NCBI GenBank assembly: GCA_021162935.1
Contig: JAGGXR010000028.1
Coordinates: 1 to 64,000 of the forward strand
DNA from: Deltaproteobacteria bacterium
Lineage (GTDB): Bacteria > Myxococcota_A > Polyangia > HGW-17 > SLPX01
Direction of reading: 5' to 3'
Length of the DNA: 64,000 bases
Part shown: one piece after another, positions 45,352-54,243 of the stretch
Numbering within the stretch: the first letter of the stretch is position 1
Layout: each line of letters starts with the position of its first letter
Made by a program: the position numbers and the translations under genes
The notes under the pieces: generated by a model
The model's input: the letters and a program-made list of their open reading frames with translations, nothing else
Databases searched by the model: none
Told to the model about the DNA's origin: nothing

Positions 45352-45938
45352 CCAAGGAACTCCGTACGCGTTACATCCTTCTGATTTCCGTGGGCCTTGC
45401 CTGCATCTTGGCCGATCAGGTCGCAAAGGTCTGGGCGAGAGGGCGTCTGCGCTCTCCCGAGGATCGGACCTATCTGACGGTCAAGAGCACCAAGAAGCGG
45501 GTCATCAAGGTGGTGCCTCATCGCATCGAATTTCGTCTGTCCTACAATCGAGGCGCTGCCTTCGGCATGTTCAACGAGGCAACGGGCAGCGCAAGATGGT
45601 GGCTCGTCGTGGTGGGGCTGCTTGCCCTCGGAGTGGTCGTGTATCTCCTCCATCGGCCGGAGAGCAAGTCTCGTCTGTTCGTCGTGGCCTTGGCCATGGT
45701 GGCGGGAGGCGCCATCGGCAACCTCACGGACCGGATCCTGTTCGGAAAGGTGACCGACTACGTCGTTGTCTGGCTGTTCAAGTCCATTTCCTGGACGAAT
45801 CCCTGGCCGGCTTTCAACGTGGCCGATGCGGTTCTCGTGGTGGGCGTGGGCCTCATGATGATCCAGGTGATCTGGGACGGATTTCGACAGGACCGCGATG
45901 GAAAGTCCAAGGGTTCTACGAGCAAGGCGGCTGCCTGA
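45348..45938 (+). CDS. lspA: Lipoprotein signal peptidase (signal peptidase II)
   Basis: 196 residues, about 30 longer than E. coli LspA because of a Lys/Ser-rich C-terminal tail and a basic insert after the first helix. It cleaves prolipoprotein signals in the inner membrane and is relevant here because the window encodes several lipoproteins. Four membrane helices; the catalytic Asp pair is in GAIGNLTDRI and FNVADAVLVVG, and NRGAAFGMF is the family box. Start overlaps ileS. Confidence 0.94.
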   Translation: MTKELRTRYILLISVGLACILADQVAKVWARGRLRSPEDRTYLTVKSTKKRVIKVVPHRIEFRLSYNRGAAFGMFNEATGSARWWLVVVGLLALGVVVYLLHRPESKSRLFVVALAMVAGGAIGNLTDRILFGKVTDYVVVWLFKSISWTNPWPAFNVADAVLVVGVGLMMIQVIWDGFRQDRDGKSKGSTSKAAA

Positions 45939-45981
45939 TTCAAAAATCCATGAATTGGGAAGGGAAAATTGAACAGCCGAC

Positions 45982-47715
45982 TTATCGACCGATGAGACGG
46001 ATCAGCGCCTTCCAGAACGGGTGGGGAAACAGTCCGGCCACGAGTATGAGCCCTGTGACCACCTGGAGCACGAGTCCTCCAACGATGGGTTCCGTGTCCT
46101 CCGTGCGCGGCGTGCGGCCCTTGGCTGACCGTGGCCTGGGGGCGTCATCGACCTGTGAGTTTTCTCGTTCTGCGTCTTTGCGATCGGGGGCGCTGTCGAC
46201 CTGATCGGCGGTTCTCTGTTCACCCGACGGCCCCTCATCCTGTGGCACGTTTGCAACCTCGGCCTCGTGAGGGACTGGACCCGATTGGGTATCGGCGCCG
46301 GTCGAGGCGCTGCTTGCAACCAGGCCGGCCGGGACGGATCGCCCCGACACCTCGTGGGCCGGTGGAACCAGGGTACCGAGCAGCCGCAAAAGCGGGTACA
46401 TGCCCAGGAGCCACAGGGCCACCAAAACGACAGCGATCACGAGGTGTCCCTGGAACATGGCGGACACGATGGCGAGCCTGGCGAAGAAGCCTGGCGTGAG
46501 CGGCACGCCGAATGCATTGCCCACCAAGACGATCACGGCCAGGGTGATGAGTGGCCTGCGACGGCCCAGATTGTACCAGGTATGTGGAAAGGGAACGCCT
46601 GGGTCCTGTCGGGTCCGTTCCATGGAATCGGACAGGATGACGAGACCGACGAAGCCGACGAGCGAGGACCACAGGAGCAGGAGGACGCCGATTTTGGCTC
46701 CAAAGGCCCAGGGCGCCGAAGAGGAAGCAGGAACGAGTCCCACCAGAACCCAACTCATCAGGGATACCATGCTGTGGGCCGTGACCTGCCGTACATTGTG
46801 CTGCCAGGCGGCCGCCAGACCGCCGAAGATCAGGCCGGTCAAGCCGATGGCGAGTAGAATCGGGTGCCACAGGCTGGTGGCCGTCTGGGTCTGGGCAAAT
46901 CCGTTCGAGACGATACGGATGGTCACCAGGGCCAAGGTGATCTTGAGACCGCCGTCCATGAGTATCCAGGCTCCCGGTGGGCTGTCCGTGGCGAAATCGG
47001 GCCAGCCGACGCCGAAGGGGGGCACTGCGGCCTTCCAGGCCAATCCGGCGGCGAGCAGCGGAATCGCCAGGATGAGGGAACGAGCAGGGGCCCCCGCCAA
47101 CGTCGGGATCGTCGTGTTCCCAGAGGCCCTTTGGAACAAGGCGGCAGCCAGAAGCAGGAGTCCCACGCTGAGTACGCCCGATGCGTAGACGGTGGCGCGC
47201 GAGGATCGCGTCGGGCGTCGTGCCGTCCGTGACGGTGCGGACATGTTGGATGCAAGCCAGATCGCAGGGGCCCAGGCAAGCTCCAGACAGAGAATGATGA
47301 CCAGGATGTCGTTGCCGAGCAGAGTCAGCTTCATGGCCGTGATGGCAACGAGCATGAGTGCGATGTGGGTGGCCTGGGTCGACCGGTCCAGATGCTGGTT
47401 GTACGGGCCCATGGCCTGGGCCCTTTCGATGGCGGCCAATGCCACCAGCGTGAGGCCCAAGGTTCCCATGCGGCTCAGTGGGTCGACCACGAGGATGTCG
47501 TGGAACAGGCTGGTCGTGGACGCGCCACCCGTGGCCAAAAGAAACGTTTCGAACAGCCCTGCAGCCGTGAGCACGGCACCGGTCGCCAGGAGCCCTTTCC
47601 GGCTCTGTCGGAGCAGGACGGCGACGAGCGCTGCCAGAAGCGTCAGTAACGTGGCGGCGAATTCGAGTCCGGGGATCGTCTGGACGAATGATGCAGCCGG
47701 TACCAGGTGGGTCAT
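45982..47715 (-). CDS. NuoN-like (antiporter-type) membrane subunit
   Basis: 577 residues with about 13 helices to residue 440, then a charged tail and a last helix (GGLVLQVVTGLILVAGLF). Alignment by eye to NuoN: ILCLELAWAPAIWL keeps the TM5 Glu, GLAWKAAVPPFGVGWPD keeps the TM7 Lys, and GGLKITLALVTIRI keeps a second Lys. Such subunits move protons in complex I, Mrp and related machines. Last gene of a four-gene set with ATGA overlaps. Its partner complex is unknown, as no other Nuo genes are in the window. Confidence 0.8.
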   Translation of the reverse strand: MTHLVPAASFVQTIPGLEFAATLLTLLAALVAVLLRQSRKGLLATGAVLTAAGLFETFLLATGGASTTSLFHDILVVDPLSRMGTLGLTLVALAAIERAQAMGPYNQHLDRSTQATHIALMLVAITAMKLTLLGNDILVIILCLELAWAPAIWLASNMSAPSRTARRPTRSSRATVYASGVLSVGLLLLAAALFQRASGNTTIPTLAGAPARSLILAIPLLAAGLAWKAAVPPFGVGWPDFATDSPPGAWILMDGGLKITLALVTIRIVSNGFAQTQTATSLWHPILLAIGLTGLIFGGLAAAWQHNVRQVTAHSMVSLMSWVLVGLVPASSSAPWAFGAKIGVLLLLWSSLVGFVGLVILSDSMERTRQDPGVPFPHTWYNLGRRRPLITLAVIVLVGNAFGVPLTPGFFARLAIVSAMFQGHLVIAVVLVALWLLGMYPLLRLLGTLVPPAHEVSGRSVPAGLVASSASTGADTQSGPVPHEAEVANVPQDEGPSGEQRTADQVDSAPDRKDAERENSQVDDAPRPRSAKGRTPRTEDTEPIVGGLVLQVVTGLILVAGLFPHPFWKALIRLIGR

Positions 47716-49520
47716 GGCCTGCCTCCACCGGTTCGGTTCGTGGTTGCGGCCGGGAGGTGAGGTGGTACATGCCGCGCGGGCTGCGTTCCGGGACGGGATT
47801 GGGCGCCGTTCTGCCTCGGTTGCCGCGGGATCGTTCGAGAGCTTTCGTTGTGCGCAGGGGGAACGGGACGAGCGGTCGGATCCGGTCGGGCGGCCTGTTT
47901 TCGTAGTTTTCGCATCCGTTCGAGTGCTCCTGCAATCCGCTTGGCCATCCTGCGCTGTCGTTCCACGTTGCGGCGCAGGGTGAAGGATGCCGCCTGCCTG
48001 ACCGCATGGGAGGGCGTTGCCTTCATTGCCGCATTGTTCGGCTGATGACCGCTTCCCTTGGATTTCGGCTGCGCGCTCGGAGCTGTGTGATTGGTTGCTG
48101 CACGGTGTTTCGAGCCTGTCGATCGGAGATGCTCATTTTTTGCCCGTGCGGCCGTGGCCTGGGCCGTGGCATCATCGAAGTGGGACAGAACCAGGTTTGG
48201 ATAGAGTCCGATGGCCAGGCTGACGCCGAAGGGCAGGAGCACCCCGGCAAGGACGCCTGGCCTGGTGGGGACTTTGTCCGGATGCCTCGGTGGCCGATAG
48301 AATCGTTCGTAGAACGCAATGACGGTGGCCGCTGGTAGCAGAAACCAGATCACCATGGCGACCATGGTCCACAGACGAGCATGGGGAAGGAGGAGCACGG
48401 GGGTGGCGGCGACCTGTTCCTTGAGCACGAAGGTCGCGTAAGAATCGAAGCTGCCCATCCAAGTGAGCAGAAGGCCTGCAAAGAGGGCGGTGCCAGGGGC
48501 GCCGAGAACCATGGCCGCCGTGGCCATGGCGCCTGGGCGCCAGTGGGTGTCCGTGCGTTCGTGGAGTTCGATGAGGGCCCACAGACCGGTCATGGCGAGG
48601 CTGTGTCCCGTCAGCAGGAGGATAGCCCCAGCGACGGCACGATGGTCCAAGCTCATGAGTCCCAGAGCGGCCAACGCATGGACGCCGATGTTCAATGGAG
48701 CGGCGAGGGCCCGCAGGTTGTGGCGTTGGGTCCAACCGACCAGCGCGGCGTGGATGCTCGTCAGCAGGATGAGCGCGATGATCCAACGATTGTACTGAAG
48801 CAGACCTGCCAACACTGGACCGGAGGCCAGCTTGAACCACATGACGAGAGGGAGTTTCGAGATGACGGCCGTGACGATTGCGCTCTCACCTGGACGTCCC
48901 TTCTCCGTGACGCCTGCCAGCCATGTGTGCAGGGGAAACAGTGCACTGCCCGCTGCTACGGCGCCCAGGAGGAGCAAGACAGAGAATTTTGGTAGGGCTG
49001 CGCCTGCGTCGATGGGAAGGGCCCAGGTCCCCGTTTTGCTCGCCACGAGCATGGAAAAGGCGAACAGGCAACCGAAGGAAACGGCCATGAACAGGGTCAT
49101 GCGGCGTCGCGGAGGCCTGGAGCCTCCCAGGGGAACCCATGCAAGGGCCCAGCCAATGAGCATCATGGGAAGACTGCCTGCCAGAAGCACGGCCATGGCA
49201 CCCGATTCAGAAAGAAGCAGGGCGGCCCGGGCTGGACTGCTGTCTTTCGAGCGAAACAGAGCCGCGGCCATGTAGGCCACTGCGACAGCCAGGATGATCC
49301 CGACGACGGCGCCGTCGCCCCTGGCGGTCAGGTGGATGCCAAGGGATGGGAGCCATGCGAGGTCGAACGACAATCCCGCCGTGCCGTGGCGCAGGACCAG
49401 AGTTGCTGCCAGCAACAGGTTGAGCGCTGTCGTTGCCACGGTCAGTCGTCGCCCCTGGTCGCTGATCAGACAGAAAAGCCCCAGGATGAGGGGGACGAAT
49501 ATGAGGCCTGCAGCGATCAT
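47712..49520 (-). CDS. NuoM-like membrane subunit with altered channel residues
   Basis: 602 residues from ATG 49520, set by overlap with the NuoL-like stop. About 13 helices, then a long basic tail (about 480-602) rich in Arg, Pro and His. In NuoM the TM5 motif is FWELMLVP and the TM7 motif AVKMPVVPLHGWLPDAH. Here these read IGWALAWVPLGG and AGSALFPLHTWLAG, so both Glu and Lys appear replaced. It overlaps the NuoN-like gene by ATGA (47712-47715). Confidence 0.78.
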   Translation of the reverse strand: MIAAGLIFVPLILGLFCLISDQGRRLTVATTALNLLLAATLVLRHGTAGLSFDLAWLPSLGIHLTARGDGAVVGIILAVAVAYMAAALFRSKDSSPARAALLLSESGAMAVLLAGSLPMMLIGWALAWVPLGGSRPPRRRMTLFMAVSFGCLFAFSMLVASKTGTWALPIDAGAALPKFSVLLLLGAVAAGSALFPLHTWLAGVTEKGRPGESAIVTAVISKLPLVMWFKLASGPVLAGLLQYNRWIIALILLTSIHAALVGWTQRHNLRALAAPLNIGVHALAALGLMSLDHRAVAGAILLLTGHSLAMTGLWALIELHERTDTHWRPGAMATAAMVLGAPGTALFAGLLLTWMGSFDSYATFVLKEQVAATPVLLLPHARLWTMVAMVIWFLLPAATVIAFYERFYRPPRHPDKVPTRPGVLAGVLLPFGVSLAIGLYPNLVLSHFDDATAQATAARAKNEHLRSTGSKHRAATNHTAPSAQPKSKGSGHQPNNAAMKATPSHAVRQAASFTLRRNVERQRRMAKRIAGALERMRKLRKQAARPDPTARPVPPAHNESSRTIPRQPRQNGAQSRPGTQPARHVPPHLPAATTNRTGGGRP

Positions 49521-51805
49521 GGCGAGGTCCTCCTGGCAACGGGCTTGTCTTTCGGATGCCTGCCCGTCTTTTTTGGATCCAGAGAGGATTCTTGTCGTCC
49601 CTGAGCGGGAGCGGGACGACTCGGCGTCTGAGTTTTCTGGCCGACCGAAGGCCGCGGCTGTTTTTGAATGGCTTCCGAGGTCTGGCCCTGCGACTTGGTC
49701 GGCTTGTGTCGCCCTCCCGCAAGAAGAAGGAGGAGAGCGAGGCCCAGCACGGCAATGGCCACCGAAGCGGCCCTGGCCCAGCCCTGGATGCGGGCGGTGA
49801 GCCAACCCACCGCAGCAATGATGCCCGCGGGCAGCCGAGCAAGGAGCCAATCGGACAGGAGTCGTTCTCCCAGGATTCGTTCGATCCATCCGAACCCGAC
49901 GATGGTGCCGCGCAACAATCGCCCCATGCTCCGGGCACCGAGATCCTTTTCCAGGAATCGATAGAACCAGTGATACCACCGTGCCGTCACGATACGACCC
50001 GATGAGACGCTTCTGCGCCAGAAGAACATCAGGGCCAGACCGAGGGCCGCGAGCAGTCCCACGCCAAGAGCAGAATGGATCACGAGGACCAGGTTGGGGC
50101 GAACGTGGGTCAGATCTCCCGTGCCGGTGGCGCGCCAGGCGTCCTGCGCGATCCAATGCATGGCTCCGGGGAGACTCGAAGCGGCGATGTGATCCATGCG
50201 CAGGGCGCCCAATCCCTTCCATGTGGCCAGCAGGATGAGTGCAGAGCCCGGGACCGCCATCAGGGCCACGGCGATCGTCTGGCTAATAGGATGCCTGGTG
50301 ATGGTCCATCTGCTGTCTTCGGGAGTGCTTTTGGACGGTCCGTTTGCCTGCCGGTGGGGGGCGAACGTTTTGATCCACAGCCGGAGAGCCGCGTAGGCAG
50401 TGGCCAGGCTCGATGCCAGAAGGAGACCGAAAGTGATCTTGGCGACAATGGCGGCCGGTCCCACTTTGAGGCGCATGATGCCTGGGGTTCGTTCGAAGAT
50501 GTGGGTCAGCGCCGCCTGTTGGACCATGGTGGTGGAAAACCAGCCGGACAAGGGATAGATGCCGGAGATGGTGAGCACGGCGAGGAGAAACAGCCCGGCG
50601 ATCCAGGGTAGGACTCGGGTCAGGCCTCCCAGGTCTCTCAGGTCGGTCACTCCGTCAGTTGCACAGACCACGCTCGATGCAGCCATGGCCATGGCTGCGG
50701 CCAGCAAGCCGATGGTGAGTGCATGGATCATGGCCGCGAAAAAGGCCCCGGTTCCTGCCGCCGCCAAGGCCGCGGCCAAGCCGGCTGCGGCCAGGTACGC
50801 CACCGCACGTCGGATGTGTTGTTGGGCCGCTGCGGCCAAGGCAAGCAAGAGGCTCGACAGGCCCGCCATCAGGCCCAAGATGGCCATGGCCACGGGCGCA
50901 TGTGCCTCCACCACGTTCATTTCGAGGACCAGATAAATCGCCGAGGGCGCCAAGGCGCCCAGGAGAATCGGAGACGCGATTCCAGAGGGAACGACCCCTT
51001 CTGCGAGCCAAAGGTGGAGCGGAAACTGGGCGGCCCGGGCCATGGCGGCGGCGGTCACGAGGGCCGTCACCACGAAACTTGGTTTGAGACCGAAGATCCA
51101 TGTGTGCTTCGGAATGGACAGGACCATAGCAAAACGGTTGAGCCGCCCCAGGTCAAGGGCGTGGGTCATGGACATGATCGTGATTATGGCCAGCAGGAGT
51201 GCCAGGTCCGAGAAGACGAGTACCAGCCATGAAGTTTTGGCGGAATTGGGCGCCGTGCTGTCTGGAGAGGTTCCGATGGTGGCCACGGCCGCCCAACCGG
51301 CCAGGATCCACCAGACGACGGCAACGCCGAGGTTGGGTGACAGGATGAAGCCCTGGATGGCGGCGATGGTCAGGCTTGCCGATCCGACGTGGCGGTTCCA
51401 CGTGGCCGCCGACCATGTTTTGCGTTCCGCTCCCATGGCGAACAGGATCGACGTGACTCCTACCAGGGCGGTCAGGGCCGAAAAGAATGCCCCGACGCCG
51501 TCGAGCTGGAACGCAATGGGCAGGCGGAATCGTCCCAGGGCCATCCAGGCGCCCAGGTGGGACGTCACTACGGGATGAGGTGGCGCCATGAGCCTCAGAG
51601 CTTCGGGCAGGGCGTACCATTTTCGGAGCAGGGGGACCAGCGCCGTTACCATGGCCCAAACGAGAAAGACGAATGACGCCAGGTGGCCGGTGAGCGCGAT
51701 GACCGAGGCGCTGGCGCGACGCATCGACTTGCCGAAGGCGAGGAGCCACAGACCGGCAATCAGCGTAGGAACGATGATCCAATAGAGTGGAAACACGCGA
51801 GTCAT
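49517..51805 (-). CDS. NuoL-like membrane subunit with altered channel residues
   Basis: 762 residues from ATG 51805, set by overlap with the upstream stop. About 15 helices, and a Pro/Lys/Ser tail after the last one. NuoL signatures remain recognisable (AAQFPLHLWLAEG, LRDLGGLTRVLPW, ISGIYPLSGWFS). But LGWEGVGL is VVWWILAGW here, GKSAQ is ARAAQ, and HAFFKALLFL is HALTIGLLAA, so the key Glu and Lys are replaced. Overlaps the NuoM-like gene by ATGA. Confidence 0.8.
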   Translation of the reverse strand: MTRVFPLYWIIVPTLIAGLWLLAFGKSMRRASASVIALTGHLASFVFLVWAMVTALVPLLRKWYALPEALRLMAPPHPVVTSHLGAWMALGRFRLPIAFQLDGVGAFFSALTALVGVTSILFAMGAERKTWSAATWNRHVGSASLTIAAIQGFILSPNLGVAVVWWILAGWAAVATIGTSPDSTAPNSAKTSWLVLVFSDLALLLAIITIMSMTHALDLGRLNRFAMVLSIPKHTWIFGLKPSFVVTALVTAAAMARAAQFPLHLWLAEGVVPSGIASPILLGALAPSAIYLVLEMNVVEAHAPVAMAILGLMAGLSSLLLALAAAAQQHIRRAVAYLAAAGLAAALAAAGTGAFFAAMIHALTIGLLAAAMAMAASSVVCATDGVTDLRDLGGLTRVLPWIAGLFLLAVLTISGIYPLSGWFSTTMVQQAALTHIFERTPGIMRLKVGPAAIVAKITFGLLLASSLATAYAALRLWIKTFAPHRQANGPSKSTPEDSRWTITRHPISQTIAVALMAVPGSALILLATWKGLGALRMDHIAASSLPGAMHWIAQDAWRATGTGDLTHVRPNLVLVIHSALGVGLLAALGLALMFFWRRSVSSGRIVTARWYHWFYRFLEKDLGARSMGRLLRGTIVGFGWIERILGERLLSDWLLARLPAGIIAAVGWLTARIQGWARAASVAIAVLGLALLLLLAGGRHKPTKSQGQTSEAIQKQPRPSVGQKTQTPSRPAPAQGRQESSLDPKKTGRHPKDKPVARRTSP

Positions 51806-52623
51806 GAGTGGTCTCGGCTGCTTTCTGTTTCTTTGAAGAGGGAAAGCCCCAGGGCGATTGCGAGAAGCGGGATCCCCACGGCGATGCCCCACCCAAGGGG
51901 GCGATTGAAGAGACCGGTGGGGCGACCCGCCGCCGCCACGACGCCGCCCAGGGGAACCAGGATCAAGGCCACCATGGTGATGCTGTCGTCTTTTCTGGTC
52001 ATGGTGACTGCAAGGCCCGTGACCACAAGGAGACCCGATGCAAGCAGGGTCGGGGAGCCGGTCCAGGTTCCGTAAAATTGATATCCTATCCAGGCCAAGG
52101 CCAGGCCGGCGAGCCAGAGCATCACGGACTGCCTCGTCCGAGCCACGTAGAGGGCAAGCCCCAGCAGGGCCAGCAGGACGGCCACCCCATCTCGGACTGC
52201 ACCGGGTCTGCTATGCATCCAAACGAAGACTGCCAGGGCGCAGAGGGCCAGACCCACCGCCAGGATATTTGGATCGTCTGGCGCCCGGTCCAGGGCCTGC
52301 ATGGCCGACAGTGGGCCTCTCGTCGATTCGTCGTCGGGCCGATGAGATTTCCGATGGTGTTGTCCTCCGTCGTCCCGCCGGTTGATCCAAACAGAGAACC
52401 TGGATCCTGCCAGGGAATAGAAGGCGAAGCCTGCGAGCAACACGGCCGCCAGGGCAGCGGGCCACATGGGTTTGATGGTCATGGTGGTGCCCGCCGCCAG
52501 GCAAGCGGTCAGACCGAGGGCGATGAGGTGCCTTTTCGGCGATCGGGCGGCAATGCCTGCGATCGCGCAGAGCGCGGCACCAATGAGCAACAAACCGGCA
52601 GGAGATGTGAGGGCCACATGCAT
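51802..52623 (-). CDS. Polytopic membrane protein leading the Nuo-like gene set
   Basis: 273 residues, about seven helices: two N-terminal ones (AGLLLIGAALCAIAGIAA, ALAAVLLAGFAFYSLAG), a charged loop of about 50 residues, then five more. The first two may be NuoK/MrpC-like (GAALCAIAGIAARSPKRHLI compares with the NuoK start), but the NuoK Glu is not seen and this is a weak suggestion. It overlaps the NuoL-like gene by ATGA, so all four proteins are made together. Confidence 0.7.
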   Translation of the reverse strand: MHVALTSPAGLLLIGAALCAIAGIAARSPKRHLIALGLTACLAAGTTMTIKPMWPAALAAVLLAGFAFYSLAGSRFSVWINRRDDGGQHHRKSHRPDDESTRGPLSAMQALDRAPDDPNILAVGLALCALAVFVWMHSRPGAVRDGVAVLLALLGLALYVARTRQSVMLWLAGLALAWIGYQFYGTWTGSPTLLASGLLVVTGLAVTMTRKDDSITMVALILVPLGGVVAAAGRPTGLFNRPLGWGIAVGIPLLAIALGLSLFKETESSRDHS

Positions 52624-52850
52624 GGCTGTACCGTACGGACCGAGGGCCCACCTGTCAACACGGTGTCGAGACCCGTTACGGACAGGAAATTCACGAAGCC
52701 ATTGCGCGATGAAGGCATCCTGGTGAGCATGGACGGCAAGGGACGGTATCAGGACAACATCCTCATCACTGGCAGACTTGATATTTTGGTCGGATCAGGT
52801 GAAATTGCATAGAGAAATTGCGTATGTGAGTGTGGCTCAGGAGGAGGACG

Positions 52851-53960
52851 ATGATGAATTATGGACGAACCCTATCCACGAGCGCTGTTGCGATTTTGGC
52901 GGGGCTGATCGTCGCAGCCTGTCACGGGGACAAGAAGAGTGCGACGACCGACGCTGGTTCGGGCAAGGACTCCAGTATTTTGGAGGACTCGTCTTTGCAA
53001 GACGCCGCCGCAGGTGATGGGACGATCGATTCGGCGTTGTCCGATTCGGGGGACCTGCAGGACGCAGCCTCCAATCAACACGACATTCCTTCGGGAACAG
53101 TGCTCTTCGAAGAGCACTTCGACGATGCCGATTTTTCATCTCGAGACTGGTACGATGGTTCCAATGGCACCATTTCCACGTCCGAACATGCCTCAGGCAG
53201 CACCAGTTCGTTCGAATGCACGTTCGAACAGGGCGCGCAGGGTTGTTCGGGCGGCAAGCCGGCTCGCCACAAATTTGATCCAACCCCCACGGTGTATGTC
53301 AGCTTCTCCATCAAGCACAGTGCCAACTGGGTTGGTTCGGGGCATCCGTACCATCCGCATATGATGCACTTTACCACCACCGAAGACGGGGACTGGGTGG
53401 GGCCTGCCAATTCGTATCTGACTACCTACATCGAGTCCCCCGAGGGCAAGCCGTTCTTGGGTCTTCAGGACAGCAAAAACGTGGACAACACCTGCATCCT
53501 GCGTAACGATGACAGTTTCGTTGGCTGCAACGGGGACTTCGACAGCTACCAGTTCACAGAGCAGCGATCGGCCTGCTCCTGCAACGGGCTCATGGGTGAC
53601 CTGGACGGCCGGGACTGTTACAACACGGGAAGCTACTGGTACAGTGCCAGGAGTTGGCGGGCCGACGACGTGTACTTCCGCAACGAGGCAGGTCCGTACG
53701 ACAAGACCCAGTGGCACTTCATCGAGGCCTACTTTGCGTTGAACAGCATCGCCAACGGAAAGGGCGTGGCCGATGGAAAGATTCGGTACGTATACGACGG
53801 AAAACTCCTCATCAGCTCCGACCACGTTCTGATGCGCACCGGCGCACACCCGAACATGCAATTCAACCAATTTCTGTTTCTGCCCTACATCGGCGACGGT
53901 TCCCCTGTGACGCAAACCGTGTGGATCGACGACCTGACCGTGGCCACGGGCAAGCCATAG
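52851..53960 (+). CDS. Lipoprotein with a polysaccharide-lyase- or LamG-like fold
   Basis: 369 residues from ATG 52851 (GAGGAGG upstream). Lipobox LIVAACHGDKK, then an Asp/Ser-rich linker to about 80. The domain begins TVLFEEHFDDADFSSRDWYD, a start typical of beta jelly-roll glycan-binding or lyase domains, and has several Cys (CILRNDDSFVGCNGD, CSCNGLMGDLDGRDC). The end VWIDDLTVATGK is the common last strand of such folds. Substrate unknown. Divergent from the Nuo-like set. Confidence 0.75.
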   Translation: MMNYGRTLSTSAVAILAGLIVAACHGDKKSATTDAGSGKDSSILEDSSLQDAAAGDGTIDSALSDSGDLQDAASNQHDIPSGTVLFEEHFDDADFSSRDWYDGSNGTISTSEHASGSTSSFECTFEQGAQGCSGGKPARHKFDPTPTVYVSFSIKHSANWVGSGHPYHPHMMHFTTTEDGDWVGPANSYLTTYIESPEGKPFLGLQDSKNVDNTCILRNDDSFVGCNGDFDSYQFTEQRSACSCNGLMGDLDGRDCYNTGSYWYSARSWRADDVYFRNEAGPYDKTQWHFIEAYFALNSIANGKGVADGKIRYVYDGKLLISSDHVLMRTGAHPNMQFNQFLFLPYIGDGSPVTQTVWIDDLTVATGKP

Positions 53961-54097
53961 CCGTCCTGCGCCAGCGAATTCGAAAGACTGCACCGACGTT
54001 TCCAATAGACAGGATGCTGACCAGGATTATGCATGGGCGGCCTATCGAGCGGGTTGGTTTGTGGTTCATCTCTTGACGTGACGAATGTTTTGGGACA

Positions 54098-54113
54098 GCA
54101 TCTCTTAAGATGC
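54098..54113. promoter_or_regulatory. Short inverted repeat upstream of the SUMF1-like gene
   Basis: GCATCT (54098-54103) and AGATGC (54108-54113) are perfect complements around CTTA. There is no U-run for an intrinsic terminator, so an operator or an mRNA hairpin is possible. Confidence 0.35.
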
Positions 54114-54243
54114 GGATAACGTGATGATGGTGGTTGGGTGGTCACGTGTTCCTGCTGAACAAGAGCGTGGACTGTCGCAGGGGCTGAAGACATCGTCTGG
54201 AACCGACAGGACCAGGGAGCGAGACGTCGAGAAGGGAGTCGAC

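Noticed and set aside
46235-48007. 590-codon frame overlapping the NuoN- and NuoM-like genes
   Set aside because: It reads as Arg/Pro/His-rich sequence without helices, while the other frame gives clear membrane subunits.
45982-52623. Complete complex I or Mrp operon
   Set aside because: Only L-, M- and N-like genes plus one membrane protein are present; no NuoB, C, D, F, G, I or MrpE, F, G genes.
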